DNA of 64,000 bases from contig JADANN010000061.1 of assembly GCA_018806985.1 (NCBI GenBank), positions 62,001-126,000 on the forward strand, in the 5' to 3' direction. The notes under the pieces were generated by a model that did not search any database, was not told the DNA's origin, and saw nothing but the letters and a program-made list of their open reading frames with translations. Source of the DNA: Angiostrongylus vasorum. Taxonomy: Eukaryota; Nematoda; Chromadorea; Rhabditida; Metastrongylidae. Of the stretch, positions 22,922 to 34,990 are shown one piece after another (the first letter of the stretch is position 1; each line of letters begins with the position of its first letter). Position numbers and translations under genes: made by a program.

Positions 22922-22989
22922 CGACAGCGAAGACCTATACCAACCTCGCATCAGCTGAAGAAGATTAGTTTATAAGATCATATAAATGA

Positions 22990-25450
22990 ATATAATTCTT
23001 TATATTTCTGCTGAGCAAAAAAAAATAACAACAATCAACACTCAACTGCCTGCAGAAATATAAGGAATGACGAATAGCTTTTGCTGAAAACAGCATAGAA
23101 CAAGATACGTTATAAGAATGACTTGCAGTTTTTACTGCCTTTTTAGATTATGAATAGGTTAGGATGGAAATCTTCGATGACATGGCGGGCTGTCATTTTT
23201 CACCATCTTCGCTTTGGTTTTGATTATTCCGTCCCATACCATCATTCATTAGTCACTTGGTTTACTGTAGTTTTCGTCGATATTAATTTGCTACGGGCGA
23301 GTACTTCTTGCAAGAAGACTTGCATATTATAAAAGTCTTAAACCTTTTTTGCAACGAGCATGAGTCGATTCAAAAAAGAAACTTGAAAACGACAGTGACA
23401 CTGTGAGAACTCATAGAAAAGTTCACATACTGTCAAAAACTTGTCAGAATGAACCCGTTTCTATCAGAAGCCTTTAATGGAGGGACGTTGGGCCCACCGA
23501 TTATAAGATAGAACAAAACTCGTACTTTGCTCAGATGGAACCGTTTAGTGTTTACAGAGTGGGGGGACCGGTTTTAATGACACAGTCGTCGGTGCCTCCA
23601 TCTTCTATTCGTGATGGAAAAGAATAGCGAACGTAGATAGATGGCAATAATCGGTCGGCGACCCAATGTCTGAACGTCGAAGATGCAATCAACAACAATT
23701 CCACTCAATGTTGGCGATTTATGAGCGAAAGTATCACGATGGAAAACCTCGTTGAAAGCCTTGAAGCTGAACTGGTAATGGAATTGAGATTAGAATTAGT
23801 GGCAGATTCAAAAACGGGCTGAGATATTTCAGTGAAAAAATATGAGTAACATCAAATGAGTTCGATGTCGTAGAGGGGAAAAAAAATGCTTCATCTTTAA
23901 AGAAAGCGACACAAGTGGGATAGAAAAGATATGTTGATGACCAATATGAATAACTCACACTCTGAAGACATTTCGAATACATCCAAAAAATTTAAAGGTG
24001 AACCGCAAGGAGGGATGTTTTGTTATCAATCGTGATAATATCTCAGACCGATCTTTTAATTTGACTGAGCCACGATACGCATCTATATAAACGCTATACG
24101 ACTAGTCTCGAACAGGAAGTGAGAAACTCACGAAAAACGATGAGTGTTGGAAGAAGTTTCTCCCACTGCGACTGAAATTTAGGTTCTGGGGTTTTCTGTT
24201 AAGGTTATGGAAGCATTTCGTTGAACAGATTGATAACCAATGTAACACTTTCTAGGATCTGAAGAAAACAACAGCCGTCCAAGCGTTAGTAAGCGAGAAG
24301 AAAACATAGTAAAAACTTCGTGTGTGCTCATCATGAATGCAGTAAGCAAAGGATAAAGCTTTGAATGCCTTCTCAGGGATGCCAATCTTCATTCCATTGC
24401 TTAATATCAGTTCACTGATACCGTGAGTGTTACAGATGGCGACAGAGTTACTTGAAAATGGTGAAGTAGACGTTGTGTGGCTTTTAGAACGACTAGTTAT
24501 AAATCCATTGAAGAAGAAGAATGTTACTTTATCCTAAGAGGAAATGAACATGGAATCGCTGAAAAGCCATCAAAGATGGATTTCAAGTAGAGCGAAAGGA
24601 CAAAAAGGAGATAAAATTATAGTTGGCCTTTAAAATTACTGCGTAATAAAAGTGGGAACGGTTGTTGCAGATTCTCTTCAAATATCCGTGCCTTTCTGCT
24701 CTCGTTTATCCTTTCCTGGTTAGTGAAGGTGTTCCTAATTGCTGGATTTCTATGGAAACATGGTTTCATCTCAGGAACACATCTCAGTGTAGGAAGCAGA
24801 TCGACATTTCCATGGCGAAATTCAGCTAGGAACAAATCTATGCTTAGGAAAGAATTGAAATCTTTCTGAAGTACTCTTGCAAACCTTGAACTAATTCCCG
24901 TTAAACGATCGGCTGGTGTAGTTATAACTTGCGAACACTTTGGCCTTGCCCTCACGGAAATGAAGGAGAAAACCTTACCGAGCCAGTCAAGTGGGAATTT
25001 TTTCGGTGAATCGTTAAGGGAAGTGATTCAAGTGTTTAAATAGGGATTTGAACTCGATGTTTAATGTATTAATTGGTTGGTTAGCGATGGATAGCCGAGT
25101 CACACGTCAATGAGCATTTTGGTAAAAAAGCAAAGTGCTTGACATAGCATGCGACACAAATAATTATCAATACAAAAAGTCTTCCCAAGAGAATTAAAGT
25201 TTCTGAGTGACAAAACGTTTTACCTCTTACGAAAACTGTCTTAGACGTGGCTTTAAAATCACATTGTTATCTGACAGAATATTTCTATCCAGCTCATTTG
25301 TTAGTGAATCACTATTGGCTCGTTGAAATCATTTGGGCGCGCCAAGGGTGTAAACATAAACGAGATCATCAAAGCTCACAAAGAATTTAATATCTTTAAG
25401 GGGTCAATAAACACAGATTTGGTAGAAAACATGTTATTACACTTATTCCC
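22990..25450. other. Stretch without recognised gene
   Basis: The minus frame 24617-24955 (112 codons, RARPKCSQVITTPADRL and onward) is the longest open frame, but it has no splice partner or family signature. Nothing else is supported. Confidence 0.4.
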
Positions 25451-25546
25451 AAGACCAATGTTCTATTAACCTCGGCATTGACCGAATAACTTTCCTTATT
25501 CTTTTTGAGCAAACATGAGATGTTACCTAACTTTTTATTTCAGGAA

Positions 25547-25583
25547 AACTGACGTTTCGGTGGGTTTCGCCTTCTTCAGCGCC
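25547..25583 (-). ncRNA. Hammerhead-like motif
   Basis: Minus strand: CTGAAGA, AGGCGAAACCCACC, GAAACGTC. Stem I pairing is weaker than in the other copies. Confidence 0.45.
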
Positions 25584-25976
25584 TGGAGAGGTCAAGTTGA
25601 CTGTAATCTATTCAGGGGAAACACCTTCATAGTCGAATAGAGAAAATTCTAAGTCATGATTTCAATCACATTGACAACAAAATAACTTCTTCGCAAATTC
25701 ACAACTTTCTCCACTTCCACTCTCTCCTACGGTCCCCACTGAGTATTTCACGTGGAGATCAACCGCACAGAGCCTTTAGAGAGGCAAATTACGCTTCCAT
25801 GTGATCTCTGTGCTGTTGGCCTTTACTTGAAATATTCAGTGGGAGGCTTTCAGAAAGCGGTGAATTTCAGAAGAAGTTACTTTGTTTTCAATGCGATTGA
25901 AATCTTGGCTTAGTATTTTCTCTGCATGTTACGAAGGTGCTTCGCTGAGTAGATTGCAGTCAACTTGACCTTTCCA

Positions 25977-26010
25977 GGCGCTGAAAAAGGCGAAACCCGT
26001 CGAAAAGTCA
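25977..26010 (+). ncRNA. Degenerate hammerhead-like motif
   Basis: CTGAAAA replaces CTGANGA, and GAAAAGTC replaces GAAACGTC. The core is broken. Confidence 0.3.
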
Positions 26011-26129
26011 CTATTACCATAGTAAGGGAATGGAGTAATATTCCTTGCTTGCTCGACAAGAATATAGAGAATTATTTGCTTTTACAGTGTCAATTCTTCT
26101 CGCTAATGACAAACAAATGAATGCATACA

Positions 26130-26390
26130 TCGTAGTGGTTGGAGATGTTGCACATTATGGTTGCTGGTTCGATTGCACACTACGAGCGAACCAAGGCCTC
26201 CATCATTTCAGGCTCAGGAAATCAGTTCTAGACTTTTCTTGGCGAAAGAAACAATCATTTCACACACTGATGTGCTCCGTATGGTGATCTTATAGGCCAA
26301 ATAAGCATTCATTCACCTCTACAATACAAAATGAAAACGAATGCAAGTCTCATCATTCAAGGGAGTGATCGGTGCCGAAGAAATAATTAC
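26130..26390 (+). repeat. Degraded SINE-A-like copy
   Basis: cgtagtggttggagatgttg resembles box A, followed by ggttcgattgcac and caaggcctccatcatttcag. The 3' end matches only loosely. Confidence 0.35.
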
Positions 26391-26639
26391 GCATTAATGA
26401 ACAAACCAAGAAAAGAAGAACTTTAGCATCGAATCATGTTAGTTCTGAGTATAGACAAAAGACCTGGGAATACAAGAGGCAGAAACCTGGCCGAAAATGC
26501 AGCCACAGCGTTAATGCTTCAGCCTGTATAACATTAATACTGCGGCACGTTACATATATCCTCAAGTATCCTACCAGCAATTAATATGAAACGACCAACC
26601 ACAGTGATGATGAGGAAAAAAAACAGAAAAGAGGTAAGC

Positions 26640-26775
26640 GAAAAAAAGAGCCTCAGTGGTGGAGAGGGTGACACTTGAGCCCCCGGAAGAGAGTAATCCC
26701 GTGTTCCAATCTGTGCTGCTATCTGAGTTTCGCAAATGTCTCAGCATCGTTGCGGTTGTATTTGACATAACACAC
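26640..26775 (+). repeat. SINE-C copy
   Basis: gtggtggagagggtgacact, agcccccggaagagagtaat, ccgtgttccaatctg and tctcagcatcgttgcggttg match the SINE-C arm at 61245. Confidence 0.6.
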
Positions 26776-27297
26776 TAACATGAAAAAAAAGACCGGGTAA
26801 ATGAATTCATGAGGAAGTAGACGAGTAACTGATAATAGAAAGTGGAACTCGTTCAAGAGATCCTTCATTCCCCAGGAAAAACGTTGATGGATGCCAGATG
26901 TTTGAGAGTTTTCAGTTTCCATCTGGAAGCACTTCCCTTTTACTCTGTTCATTGAAAGACCTTTTCTCTTTTAAATAATTTCGAGTATATCTTCAGATTT
27001 CTATACTACTTATGGTAAAAGGTTGTTTGCTAGGAAGTTTGTCTCGTGTCGTCTGTAAAACCTGGAACATCAATGATGCTCAAGCCACCTAAGTAGATAC
27101 CAGCGATGTTTTTACTCGTACCTGATGTTTACCATTACCTACACAACGAATTCAGATGACAGTTCGACTAACACAGGAATGTCATGATTTCTGGTCAAGA
27201 ATCTTCACGAAGAGCTCTGATTATCGAATGAAGTGGGAGAATCCGATGCATCGACTCCCCAGAAGTGGATATTGTCACACAGCCTTTATTGGTTTTG

Positions 27298-27335
27298 TCT
27301 AACATTTCGGCAGTGACTGCTATCGTCAGAGCTCT
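27298..27335 (-). ncRNA. Hammerhead-like motif, isolated
   Basis: Minus strand: GCT, CTGACGA, TAGCAGTCACTGCC, GAAATGTTAG. Stem II GCAG/CTGC is perfect, but the bases after GAAA depart from ACGTC. Confidence 0.4.
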
Positions 27336-27447
27336 AAAGTGGAGCAGTAATCAGTGAACACTAATTACGGTCCCATTCACTGAAAGACTGGAAATGATGC
27401 AATTAAATTAAGAAAGTTCCTCGGGAGAGATTGACATTAAACGAGGA

Positions 27448-27722
27448 ATAAAGGATGAAGCTCTCAGCATTGATCAATCTCTGAGGGATGCGCCATGCAT
27501 TTGACTTCACTAAGCATCGTTAGAGATGAGTGAATGCATATTAGGCCTGTACAATAATTCGCAGTGGCCTGCCGATGCTATCAGAGTTAGTGCTGCTATT
27601 CTCTCAGAGAAGTCTGGTACCAATTTGCCGACCATGGAGGGAAGAAACTGGGCGAGCCTGGGGCTCGAGATCAATCCCTATGTGTACTGTAGGGAGCCTC
27701 TAACCACTGCGCTACACGCGCT
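27448..27722 (-). repeat. SINE-A copy, full length
   Basis: On the minus strand it runs from gcgcgtgtagcgcagtggtt (box A) through the body to gcttcatcc at 27448. aagtctggtaccaatttgcc is conserved. Confidence 0.8.
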
Positions 27723-27774
27723 TCTGGTATTTCACATATATTTCTACGTTTATGTGCATGTGCATATATATATC

Positions 27775-28080
27775 GCGGGTGTAGCTCAGTGGTAAAAGAT
27801 GTGTTCCAATACACACGTTATTTTTGTTTCGACCCCGCGCCCCGGATTCAGCAAATTGATATCATATTTTCCCTGGAAAAGCCGCCACCGATCGACGACC
27901 AGTGGTCGACGAACGCTTTAATCAAAATGTTGAAGATTTCTGGACAAAATCGATTCTACTCGATTTCAACGATGGTAATGAGGGAGCGCAGATTTCTCAA
28001 GCGGCAACTGAAGGCACATACGAAATCCGACGAGTATCGTGGATGACAAGCCTGAGACAAGAAAACGAGTAGAAGAATGA
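27775..28080 (+). repeat. tRNA-derived SINE (SINE-B-like), well-preserved promoter
   Basis: ggtgtagctcagtggtaaaa is a good box A and gtttcgaccccg a good box B, about 30 bp apart. Downstream, ttttccctggaaaagccg and an end with gaaaacgagtagaagaatg follow. It is not a tRNA gene: the anticodon arm and acceptor stem cannot be folded. Confidence 0.65.
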
Positions 28081-28639
28081 CGGGATAAGAAGAGTCTCTG
28101 GTGCAAAGTAACATAAATAATTAAAGAAAACAAAAACATAAGCAACAAAAAAGTGCAGCCCACACCCCGATATGCGACAAGTGTGACGAAAAAGGGAGAT
28201 TTTAACAAAACTAAAAACCAATAGTTCATCTGCTCAGTAAAGTCCACTAACAAAGACGGTGGTGGTTTCTACGATTATGTTGCATATTCATGCATTCCGC
28301 GTATTATGAAGGAGGATACGTTAATCAGTTTCTTACTTCATACCCTCACATGTAATTTTTTGTACTTTTTAAACATTTTTTCAAAGAATAACCGTTCAAT
28401 AGCCAAAAGTCCTTGTGAATGTAGAAAATTGTTTTATTCGACGCTGTGGGTGACGATTTTCTGACAGATCCAAATTTCGGCGAGAAATAGGCCGTACAAG
28501 TGCATGGCCGATGGCCGACCTGGTTTTCTTCAGTGTTTGACGACGCGATTGTTACAAGATAAATGCATGAGCACATTACTTAATGCAAGATTATTTAACT
28601 ACTTGTGATTCTATTAAAGTCATAACCCCTCCATGACCA

Positions 28640-28950
28640 ATCGTAGCATATACACCTTTATTGGGAGCACGAGTAATGAAATGCTTAGAAGTGCACCGCT
28701 ACGCAAACGTGATCATTGGTTCGATCTGGCTACTTTGACATAACTATGCTCCCATCCTTCTAGGTTAGCAAACTGGGACCAGACTTGTCCGGCAGGAAAT
28801 ATGAGTGAACTGGCACATCGGTATTTCCCTGCAATTCAGTGTATAAGATAAATATGGTAAATATTCATTCAAACGTCTCCACGATGCCACGAAAGAAGTC
28901 GAATATGTCGCGCATATCTTGGATAATGGTCAGTACGAAACGCTTTATCC
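28640..28950 (+). repeat. SINE-A copy, degraded
   Basis: ctcccatccttctaggttag, gggaccagacttgtccgg and the end cgctttatcctttattc fit the family. Confidence 0.55.
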
Positions 28951-29894
28951 TTTATTCTTTTTTGTCTCCATTGTGGTGTTAGGTAGCGCAGGGACCAGAC
29001 GTGGATAGGAGGTTTAATGTAAACATAATCGTTGAGACCTTCGCATATCACTAACACTTATGCGGTGACGTGGTCTTCATTGGAGCAAAAAATGCGCGAA
29101 GAATCACTTGTTTTTGGCTTAATCTAGCATATTCCAGGACCAATAATTCTAGATGGTCAACTTAATTAACTGCGATAAAAAGATATTAAGATTTTTATAA
29201 CTGTGCCTGCAAGAGAAAAATTCCTTTTCTTATCACGATGAAACTATGATTTTCCAGGGCTCATTGAATTTCATTCTTTCATTGTTTTCTTGAAACATGA
29301 AGGGAAGTGAATAAACTGGATTTCTTCAGCAGGACATGATGGTGCTCACCAATACGTCAATAAGTCGTTTTATGAGCTGCTGCTGCTTTCTCTTCATAAA
29401 TTTTCAAATTTAGCTTTCCTTGCCAGTCTTTTTAAATCCTTACATATTTATGTTGGGAAAGATAGAGTATAAACATTACATATGCGATTAATGGGACAGA
29501 GCAAAGTCCATTCTATATATCTATGAGTTCTGAACTCCTAGTAGACGAGAAACTACGGTCGGTTGTTGAAGAACTAACTTCTTCGTGAAAGTACTGAGAA
29601 AAAGCAAATCGTCTAGAATAGTAGAAAATAGAATGTCAAGTGATAGAAGGTACACATGCAAGACTACGGAGTGTTATCCTATTCACAACCATGCTAGTTT
29701 CTCGATAAGTGCCACTAATTTCTTCCACAACTATAACAGTTAAATGTTCGAGAACTTCACGGCTATAAAAAAGGGTTTGGTCCTATCGCTCAATAGGTAT
29801 ACACAATTTTTGCAGCACCTTGTTCTTACTTTAAATTGTTCCTATTAAATTAGTAAACTAGCTAACTCAAAACAGCCCCACTCAGCAACATCAC

Positions 29895-29930
29895 GGCTCT
29901 GAGGAAAGCTAAGTAGCCGAAACCTCATTC
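29895..29930 (+). ncRNA. Degenerate hammerhead-like motif
   Basis: CTGAGGA and GAAAC are present, but stem II is weak (GCT/AGC). Confidence 0.35.
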
Positions 29931-29942
29931 ATCGATCATCAA

Positions 29943-30001
29943 CAACTGCAACAACAACAACAACAACAACAACGGCAACAAAAAAAAACAACAGCAACAA
30001 C
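29943..30001 (+). repeat. (CAA)n microsatellite, interrupted
   Basis: CAA units with ggcaac and an A run inside. Confidence 0.85.
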
Positions 30002-30784
30002 AGCGACAACTTATACCGACCTCACATCCTTTCAGCAAGATCAGTTCATCGGAACATACAATTAAATAAACTAATTAACTCATTTAAATCAGCTTAAAAA
30101 TTGAACTTAACTTTCAAATCAACTATTCATCAAAAGTTAAACCTTGATTACCAACAATCAAACCTTAGAAAATACTAGTGCAATAGGGGAAACGAAACGT
30201 AGTTGTGACAAAAATGTACTTGTGACAACAGTCCAATCGTTCAATCACTTTGCTATTCGAGAGAGGTTTAATTTCAACTACTGGGCTTCCAACTGGGCTA
30301 GGATACATAAGCTTCAAACTGGAAGCTAAGTTAATTTCGACCAAGCGCGCATCGAAATAAATGCATGTGATGGGAATACCTTGAACGGCGAGGTGGCAGT
30401 AAAAAACCCTATTGCGAAACCGAACCGAGAGATGGAGCATTCTTGGTCAGCCTGCAACTTTTGCAAAGGAAATGCATTTGTGTTGAATTAAAGTGATAAG
30501 AACCATACTAACAATATGAGCAAACAGCTTCTATACCTCTCAATCTTTGAGATATTGTTGGCAAAGGTTGCGTAATTCTGTCGAAAACTTGAGAGGTGAT
30601 ATGCTCTGCGACAGTGAAAGTCTCATACAGTGAAAATGAGGCCAGTGGCTGTACTATGTAGCATAAATAGATAATGAATATTCTTCGCACCCATTCAGGA
30701 CCAATTTCTTAATAAAGCTTGGTTTTTTCGCACATGAGCCGTTTGTTTGCTGTATTTGATGGAAGATCATCGCACTATACTCAC

Positions 30785-31472
30785 CTACGCTTCTGGTTCT
30801 GGGCTTTGGTTTAGAAGCTTTTTGCAGGCTTTACCTTTTCTGCTTGGTTGTAATTCGAAGTTCAGGTGGTTGTCGAACTCCTGGATGCGTACGAAAGGTA
30901 TGGTACTCTTCTTCTTCAACAGGTAGACGAATCCTCCTGAAATATTCCCCCTAGGGAGACGTACGGGAACGGTGGACACTGAAGCTGAACTTTGGTGATG
31001 GTTATTTAGATTACAATTGATTCATGTGGTTTTATTGGACCATGTGCCTTTTCGATCTACCTATCCTGGATGCCTGGTCGGATAAATTGCTTAAAAGCCG
31101 TGCAGCCTTTGTATAATTTCCTTCTAGGCTGCACTTTATCTGTTAGACATGATTATTTTCCGTAAGGTTGCGAGGAAGCCGCGTCGTGCAGTTCACATGT
31201 TCTCATCGCAAGTAGCGGCTCGCGGTTGAGGATAATAGGGTAGTTTGGCATATTTCAACTAAACGTCTACCAACGCGGTGGAGATTCCCAACAACGGTTC
31301 GCACTTTCCTGAGACTTAATTCCTTTTAGTAACGCTGAATGCACTCTGAGCGCTGTGTTCCACGGAATCGCGACATTTTAATGACATCGCTTTTTGAAGA
31401 TCTTTACCACAAGCAGTCATCAATCTCATGAATCTGAAGTTCGACTGACGCATTGAGATTATGACTCGCCAT
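30785..31472 (-). CDS. Predicted 94-residue protein, three exons, unknown family
   Basis: Exon 1 runs from ATG at 31472 to 31408 (starts MASHNLNASVELQIHEIDD; donor gtaaag). Exon 2 is 31128-31061 (acceptor aaagtgcag, donor gtagat) and encodes EGNYTKAARLLSNLSDQAS, a likely amphipathic helix. Exon 3 runs from 30936 (acceptor aatatttcag) to TAG 30785-30787 and includes STIPFVRIQEFDNHLNFELQ and a lysine-rich end. The introns are 279 and 124 nt, and both junction phases fit. There is no signal peptide or membrane segment. The size and helical look would suit a small adaptor or complex subunit, but no family was recognised. Another frame across exons 2 and 3 is also open, which lowers confidence. 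Confidence 0.4.
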
Positions 31473-31779
31473 GAACGACAGAGATTCGTTTTATTATTGG
31501 TGCGACCCTCTTTCATATACTCATAATTCACTTGTAAGAGCAAAATCTGTCAACCCAAGAAGGAACAATGCAAAAGGACCAAGTTACTGACATTTGAACC
31601 ATTGTATCAGTTGTCACTAATAGTGAGAATATTATTCAGAGAACTATTCCAAACCTTTGAAGGCGAACAAATTGCTATGAATTTTCTAAGCATCAAATGA
31701 TAGAGTAAGAATCGAACAAAGGATACCTATATAGATCTACTATCATCAAAACTCTAGTTGCGCGATAAATAAAAAAAGG

Positions 31780-32050
31780 ATAGAGCTCTCGGCGTTGATC
31801 AATCACTGAGGAATGCGCCATGCATTCGACTTCATTAAGCACTGTTGGAGGTGATTGAATGCATATCTGGTCTTTACAATGATTCATGATAGCCTACCGA
31901 TTATCGAGCCAGTGCTGCTATTCTCTCAGGCGAATCTGGTACCAAATGGGCTACCCCGAAGGGATGGAAGGCTTGGCGCCCGTGGGCACTAAGATCGATC
32001 CGATGTGTGCGTCACAGGGCGCCTCCGACCGCTGCGCCACACGCGTCATA
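31780..32050 (-). repeat. SINE-A copy, full length
   Basis: On the minus strand it runs from acgcgtgtggcgcagcggtc to the ctatcc tail. The body is complete. Confidence 0.8.
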
Positions 32051-32259
32051 GTTGTCCGGCACAGATTGAAAACAAGTAGCAAATACTATAATAGTAAAGG
32101 TTAAACCTCATTACACGCTATAACTTTACACAGATTCTTCTGACCGATGGGAAAATATGAAATTCTTCGTTAAATTCAGTTCAAAGTAGAAGTTTTGATT
32201 GGGTAAATCTGAGCAACAGATCACAGCTATGAACACATTTCATAGTTTTTCAAGCATGA

Positions 32260-32600
32260 AATATTCGATTTTTACAACAACAGTGATGCTGAGATATTTG
32301 TAAAACTAAGACCCCAGGTCAAATTCGAAGTTGCGACTACCTTTTCCGGAGCTTACATTTTGCCCACTTCACCTCTGAGCACCTTGCTTTAGCTTTCTGT
32401 CATCCGGTTTTTTTGCCCAAGCGGTGCCATCAGCAATCACTCGTCAGCGAGAGTGATATGGGGAGCAGAAATCGGCATTTTTGAGTCAGTATGCAGTGGG
32501 TAACACGTGAGCCTCCGAAAAGCGTAGTCGCGGAATCGAATCTGGCCTGGGGCGTGAGTTTTGCAAATATCACGTTATGCCATGCCTTGAAAGAAATTCC
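32260..32600. repeat. SINE-C related, inverted halves
   Basis: gtgatgctgagatatttgta (32267 on), gtgccatcagcaatcactcg and cagtgggtaacacgtgagcc with agttttgcaaatatcacg resemble both arms and the spacer of the 62 kb element. Confidence 0.45.
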
Positions 32601-32689
32601 TAGGCTTTAAATAAAAGGTTATATAATAGATTTCAGATGAAAAGTTGGGGAAGTGCCGCGGTTTTTACTTCACATTCGGATTAATCGGT

Positions 32690-32895
32690 ATGAAGAAATC
32701 ATTGCAGCCAAGAGACCATGCCGAGGGCCTGGTGATGTATCGATCCAGTGATTTTATCCCGCTAGAGAATCCGGTATCAGTTTTCAGACACAGGATAGAT
32801 GGAGGGTTTGGCAAGTGAGGGGCACCAGATCGAACCAATGAAAACGCGTGTATTGTGTGACCATCTAACTACCGCGCCACACGAGTGGCTATCTC
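32690..32895 (-). repeat. SINE-A 5' part
   Basis: On the minus strand the head cactcgtgtggcgcggtagt and a B-box-like ggttcgatctggtgcccc are present. Confidence 0.6.
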
Positions 32896-33143
32896 ATTGT
32901 TAAGAAATTGCTGAAATTCACACAGTTCAACGGTCCAGCTACGGGCGCCATTTTTTCGGGCTTAAATTCTGTTTAAATTAAAGGATTATACCATTAAATT
33001 CTCGCCACACCAGTCACATGATATTAGATTCTGATATGCCTCCTAGAAAAGTTTGTTTTGTTAGTTAAATTCTCAAAAACTTAGTAGACTTCGAACGAAC
33101 GACTTTGAGGAGATCAAATTTTTTCTTTCCATAATGCGACATT

Positions 33144-33535
33144 CCTCCCAACGGTTTACCGCCCTCATAGTGGCTAGTAGGTGTTCCTGGGTGTCGGACT
33201 GCGACTTACAGCAGGGGGATTCGTCCCCGGCAGAGTCTCCCAAGCTGAGAAGGAGTCCGGCTTTTCCATCATGAAGCCTAGCCAAGAGTAAACCAATACC
33301 AGTATCCACTACCGTCATGGTATTCAAGTCGCATGGTGGCAAATCTCCCTTTAATCCACAAGGGCTGCGACGTCTGGTCGTGATGACGACCTGGGGCAGA
33401 CTTTGGCCAGGCTGTCCTCTGGATTCCAGGGAACTACAGTGGCTTAGCCAGCAATTCTCCGACAGATGGTGATTATGCTGGAGGCCGCACAACTAGTGAT
33501 GACGGGCCGTTCAGAGTATCAAGTATCAGGTATCA
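33144..33535 (+). repeat. SINE-D copy with exact 11-bp target-site duplication
   Basis: It starts cctcccaacggtttaccgcc and ends with a tail of agtatca units. AATGCGACATT occurs immediately before (33133-33143) and after (33536-33546). Box A-like and box B-like (gattcgtcccc) motifs lie near the 5' end. Frames at 33073-33492 are by-products. Confidence 0.85.
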
Positions 33536-34709
33536 AATGCGACATTTGGTCAGCCATATTGACGGAAATTCTTACGACACTATTTGGTTTTTCTATCAAA
33601 CTTTTTTTTAACAATGGTGAAAAAACTGAAACATTGAAAGGACAGAGAGGTTGCTCCTACTTAAGGTAACCTACTTGAACCTCTAAATTAATTAAACGAC
33701 AGGAAGTCCACATATTTGTCTGAATTGGTCATCAAAAACGGTGTATAACAAAGAAATATTTTTGCTGTAGTTATCCCTAATTTATAAAAGCTCGTGCTCG
33801 AGGCGCATTACTAGTAGCGATTTATAAATAGATTCTAAAATAATTAAAAAAAAACAAAAAAGACAAGAAATCGATGAGAGCTTTGGAATGCGCGCTCGAT
33901 AGAGAGAGGGAAAACACGTGGAGAAAAGTAGGTGTGGACAGAGAGAATGTTCGGAAAAAGGGAAATGCAGACTTTTTCGATCTTCTTGTAGGCGTTTTAA
34001 GCAACTTTTGATCCACTTCACCATTTCAAATTACGGGATTTAAAACAGTTGTGATCTGAGGACTCCAACTTCATCAGTAAAGTTGGAGAAAACCTTAGAT
34101 TTTTTAAAAATATATCTTCCAACTAGTCCTATATAAGAAATCAACAGTAAAGTGACCGAAGATAGCTTTACTTAGGAAGCTTGGTGTCAGATGGATGAAT
34201 GCTGTTGGCCAAACAAAACCCAATGAGAGTTCGCGCTCTCGTCCCAATCAAATAAGACCGTCGTCCTTTGCGTCAATATTTATGCTCTCTCATGTTCGTC
34301 TCTCGTACTAGTTTGTCCAGAAATCCGATCGTTTCCCACACTTCAGTTTTCCTGCTGTTGATATTTATCGATAAAAATGTTCACTCAGATTACGGATACG
34401 ATTCCAGCTCACACCTTTCGTCTCTTTCCATCCATTGCTTCCCATCCCTAAGTAGCTGTGAGGTTCTAGTGGGTAGAGTAACTGTAACGCACCGTAAGAA
34501 GTTTGTTGTTGCGCTAGGCTCAATGAAACCAGCATGGAAGGAAAAGTAAGCACAAAGTGAAAGATCTCGTTCCGATGCTCATGATTCTACGACAACCTTT
34601 GAAAGACAACCTAAACAGACCCCGGCGCTGCCATCTTCAAATGGACAGTAAAAAAGCATCACACATTAAGTGGTATCGGACTATGAATGAGAACGCGAAG
34701 AAGCACAAA

Positions 34710-34990
34710 GGATAAAGAATAAAGCTTTCGAAACGTCTACTTCATGAAGCATCGTAGAGGTGATTGAATGCACATCTGGTTTATACAGTTACTTACGGTA
34801 GTCCTACAGGTACCAAGTCAGTATTTTTATTATTTCAGACAAGTCTAATACCATTTCTTGGAAGGGAAGGCTTGGATGGAACACAAAGGAATGGAAGGCC
34901 TGGCTGGCCTCGTGCAGGATCGAACCAGCAATCGATCGTATTTTGCATAACATTTCTAACCACTGGGCAATGGGAAACAGACGCGCCTTT
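34710..34990 (-). repeat. SINE-A copy, diverged
   Basis: The aaaggataaagaataaagct end, gaagcatcgtagaggtgatt and cagacaagtctaatacca are recognisable. Confidence 0.6.

Larger units (their letters stand above)
22700..22985 (+). mobile_element. PLE terminal fragment with hammerhead core and CAA tail (type 2)
   Basis: An AT-rich lead-in is followed by a hammerhead core (22820-22855), a (CAA)n run (about 22887-22921), agcgacagcg and acctataccaacctcgcatc. The same order is found at 29780-30050, so the two define one repeat type. Confidence 0.6.
25455..26012. mobile_element. Older inverted pair of PLE terminal repeats
   Basis: Starts with ctattaacctcggcattgac, as at the other PLE ends. The left arm has a minus-strand hammerhead (25547-25583) and actgagtatttcacgtggag; the right arm has the mirror versions (gaaatattcagtgggag, plus-strand core 25977-26010). 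The arms are clearly diverged, unlike the pair at 1.5-2.0 kb. Confidence 0.7.
29780..30050 (+). mobile_element. PLE terminal fragment, type 2
   Basis: A degenerate hammerhead core is followed by (CAA)n and cagcgacaacttataccgac, ctcacatcc, matching the layout at 22700-22985. Confidence 0.55.

Noticed and set aside
27775..27850. tRNA gene
   Set aside because: Box A and B are good but the cloverleaf cannot be closed and the sequence continues as a SINE body.
31360..31440. Insulin B-chain-like pattern (ACGKDLQKAMSLKC) on the minus strand
   Set aside because: The spacing fits the B-chain consensus, but no A chain with adjacent cysteines was found downstream, no signal peptide precedes it, and the site straddles the donor of the better supported 94-residue gene in another frame.
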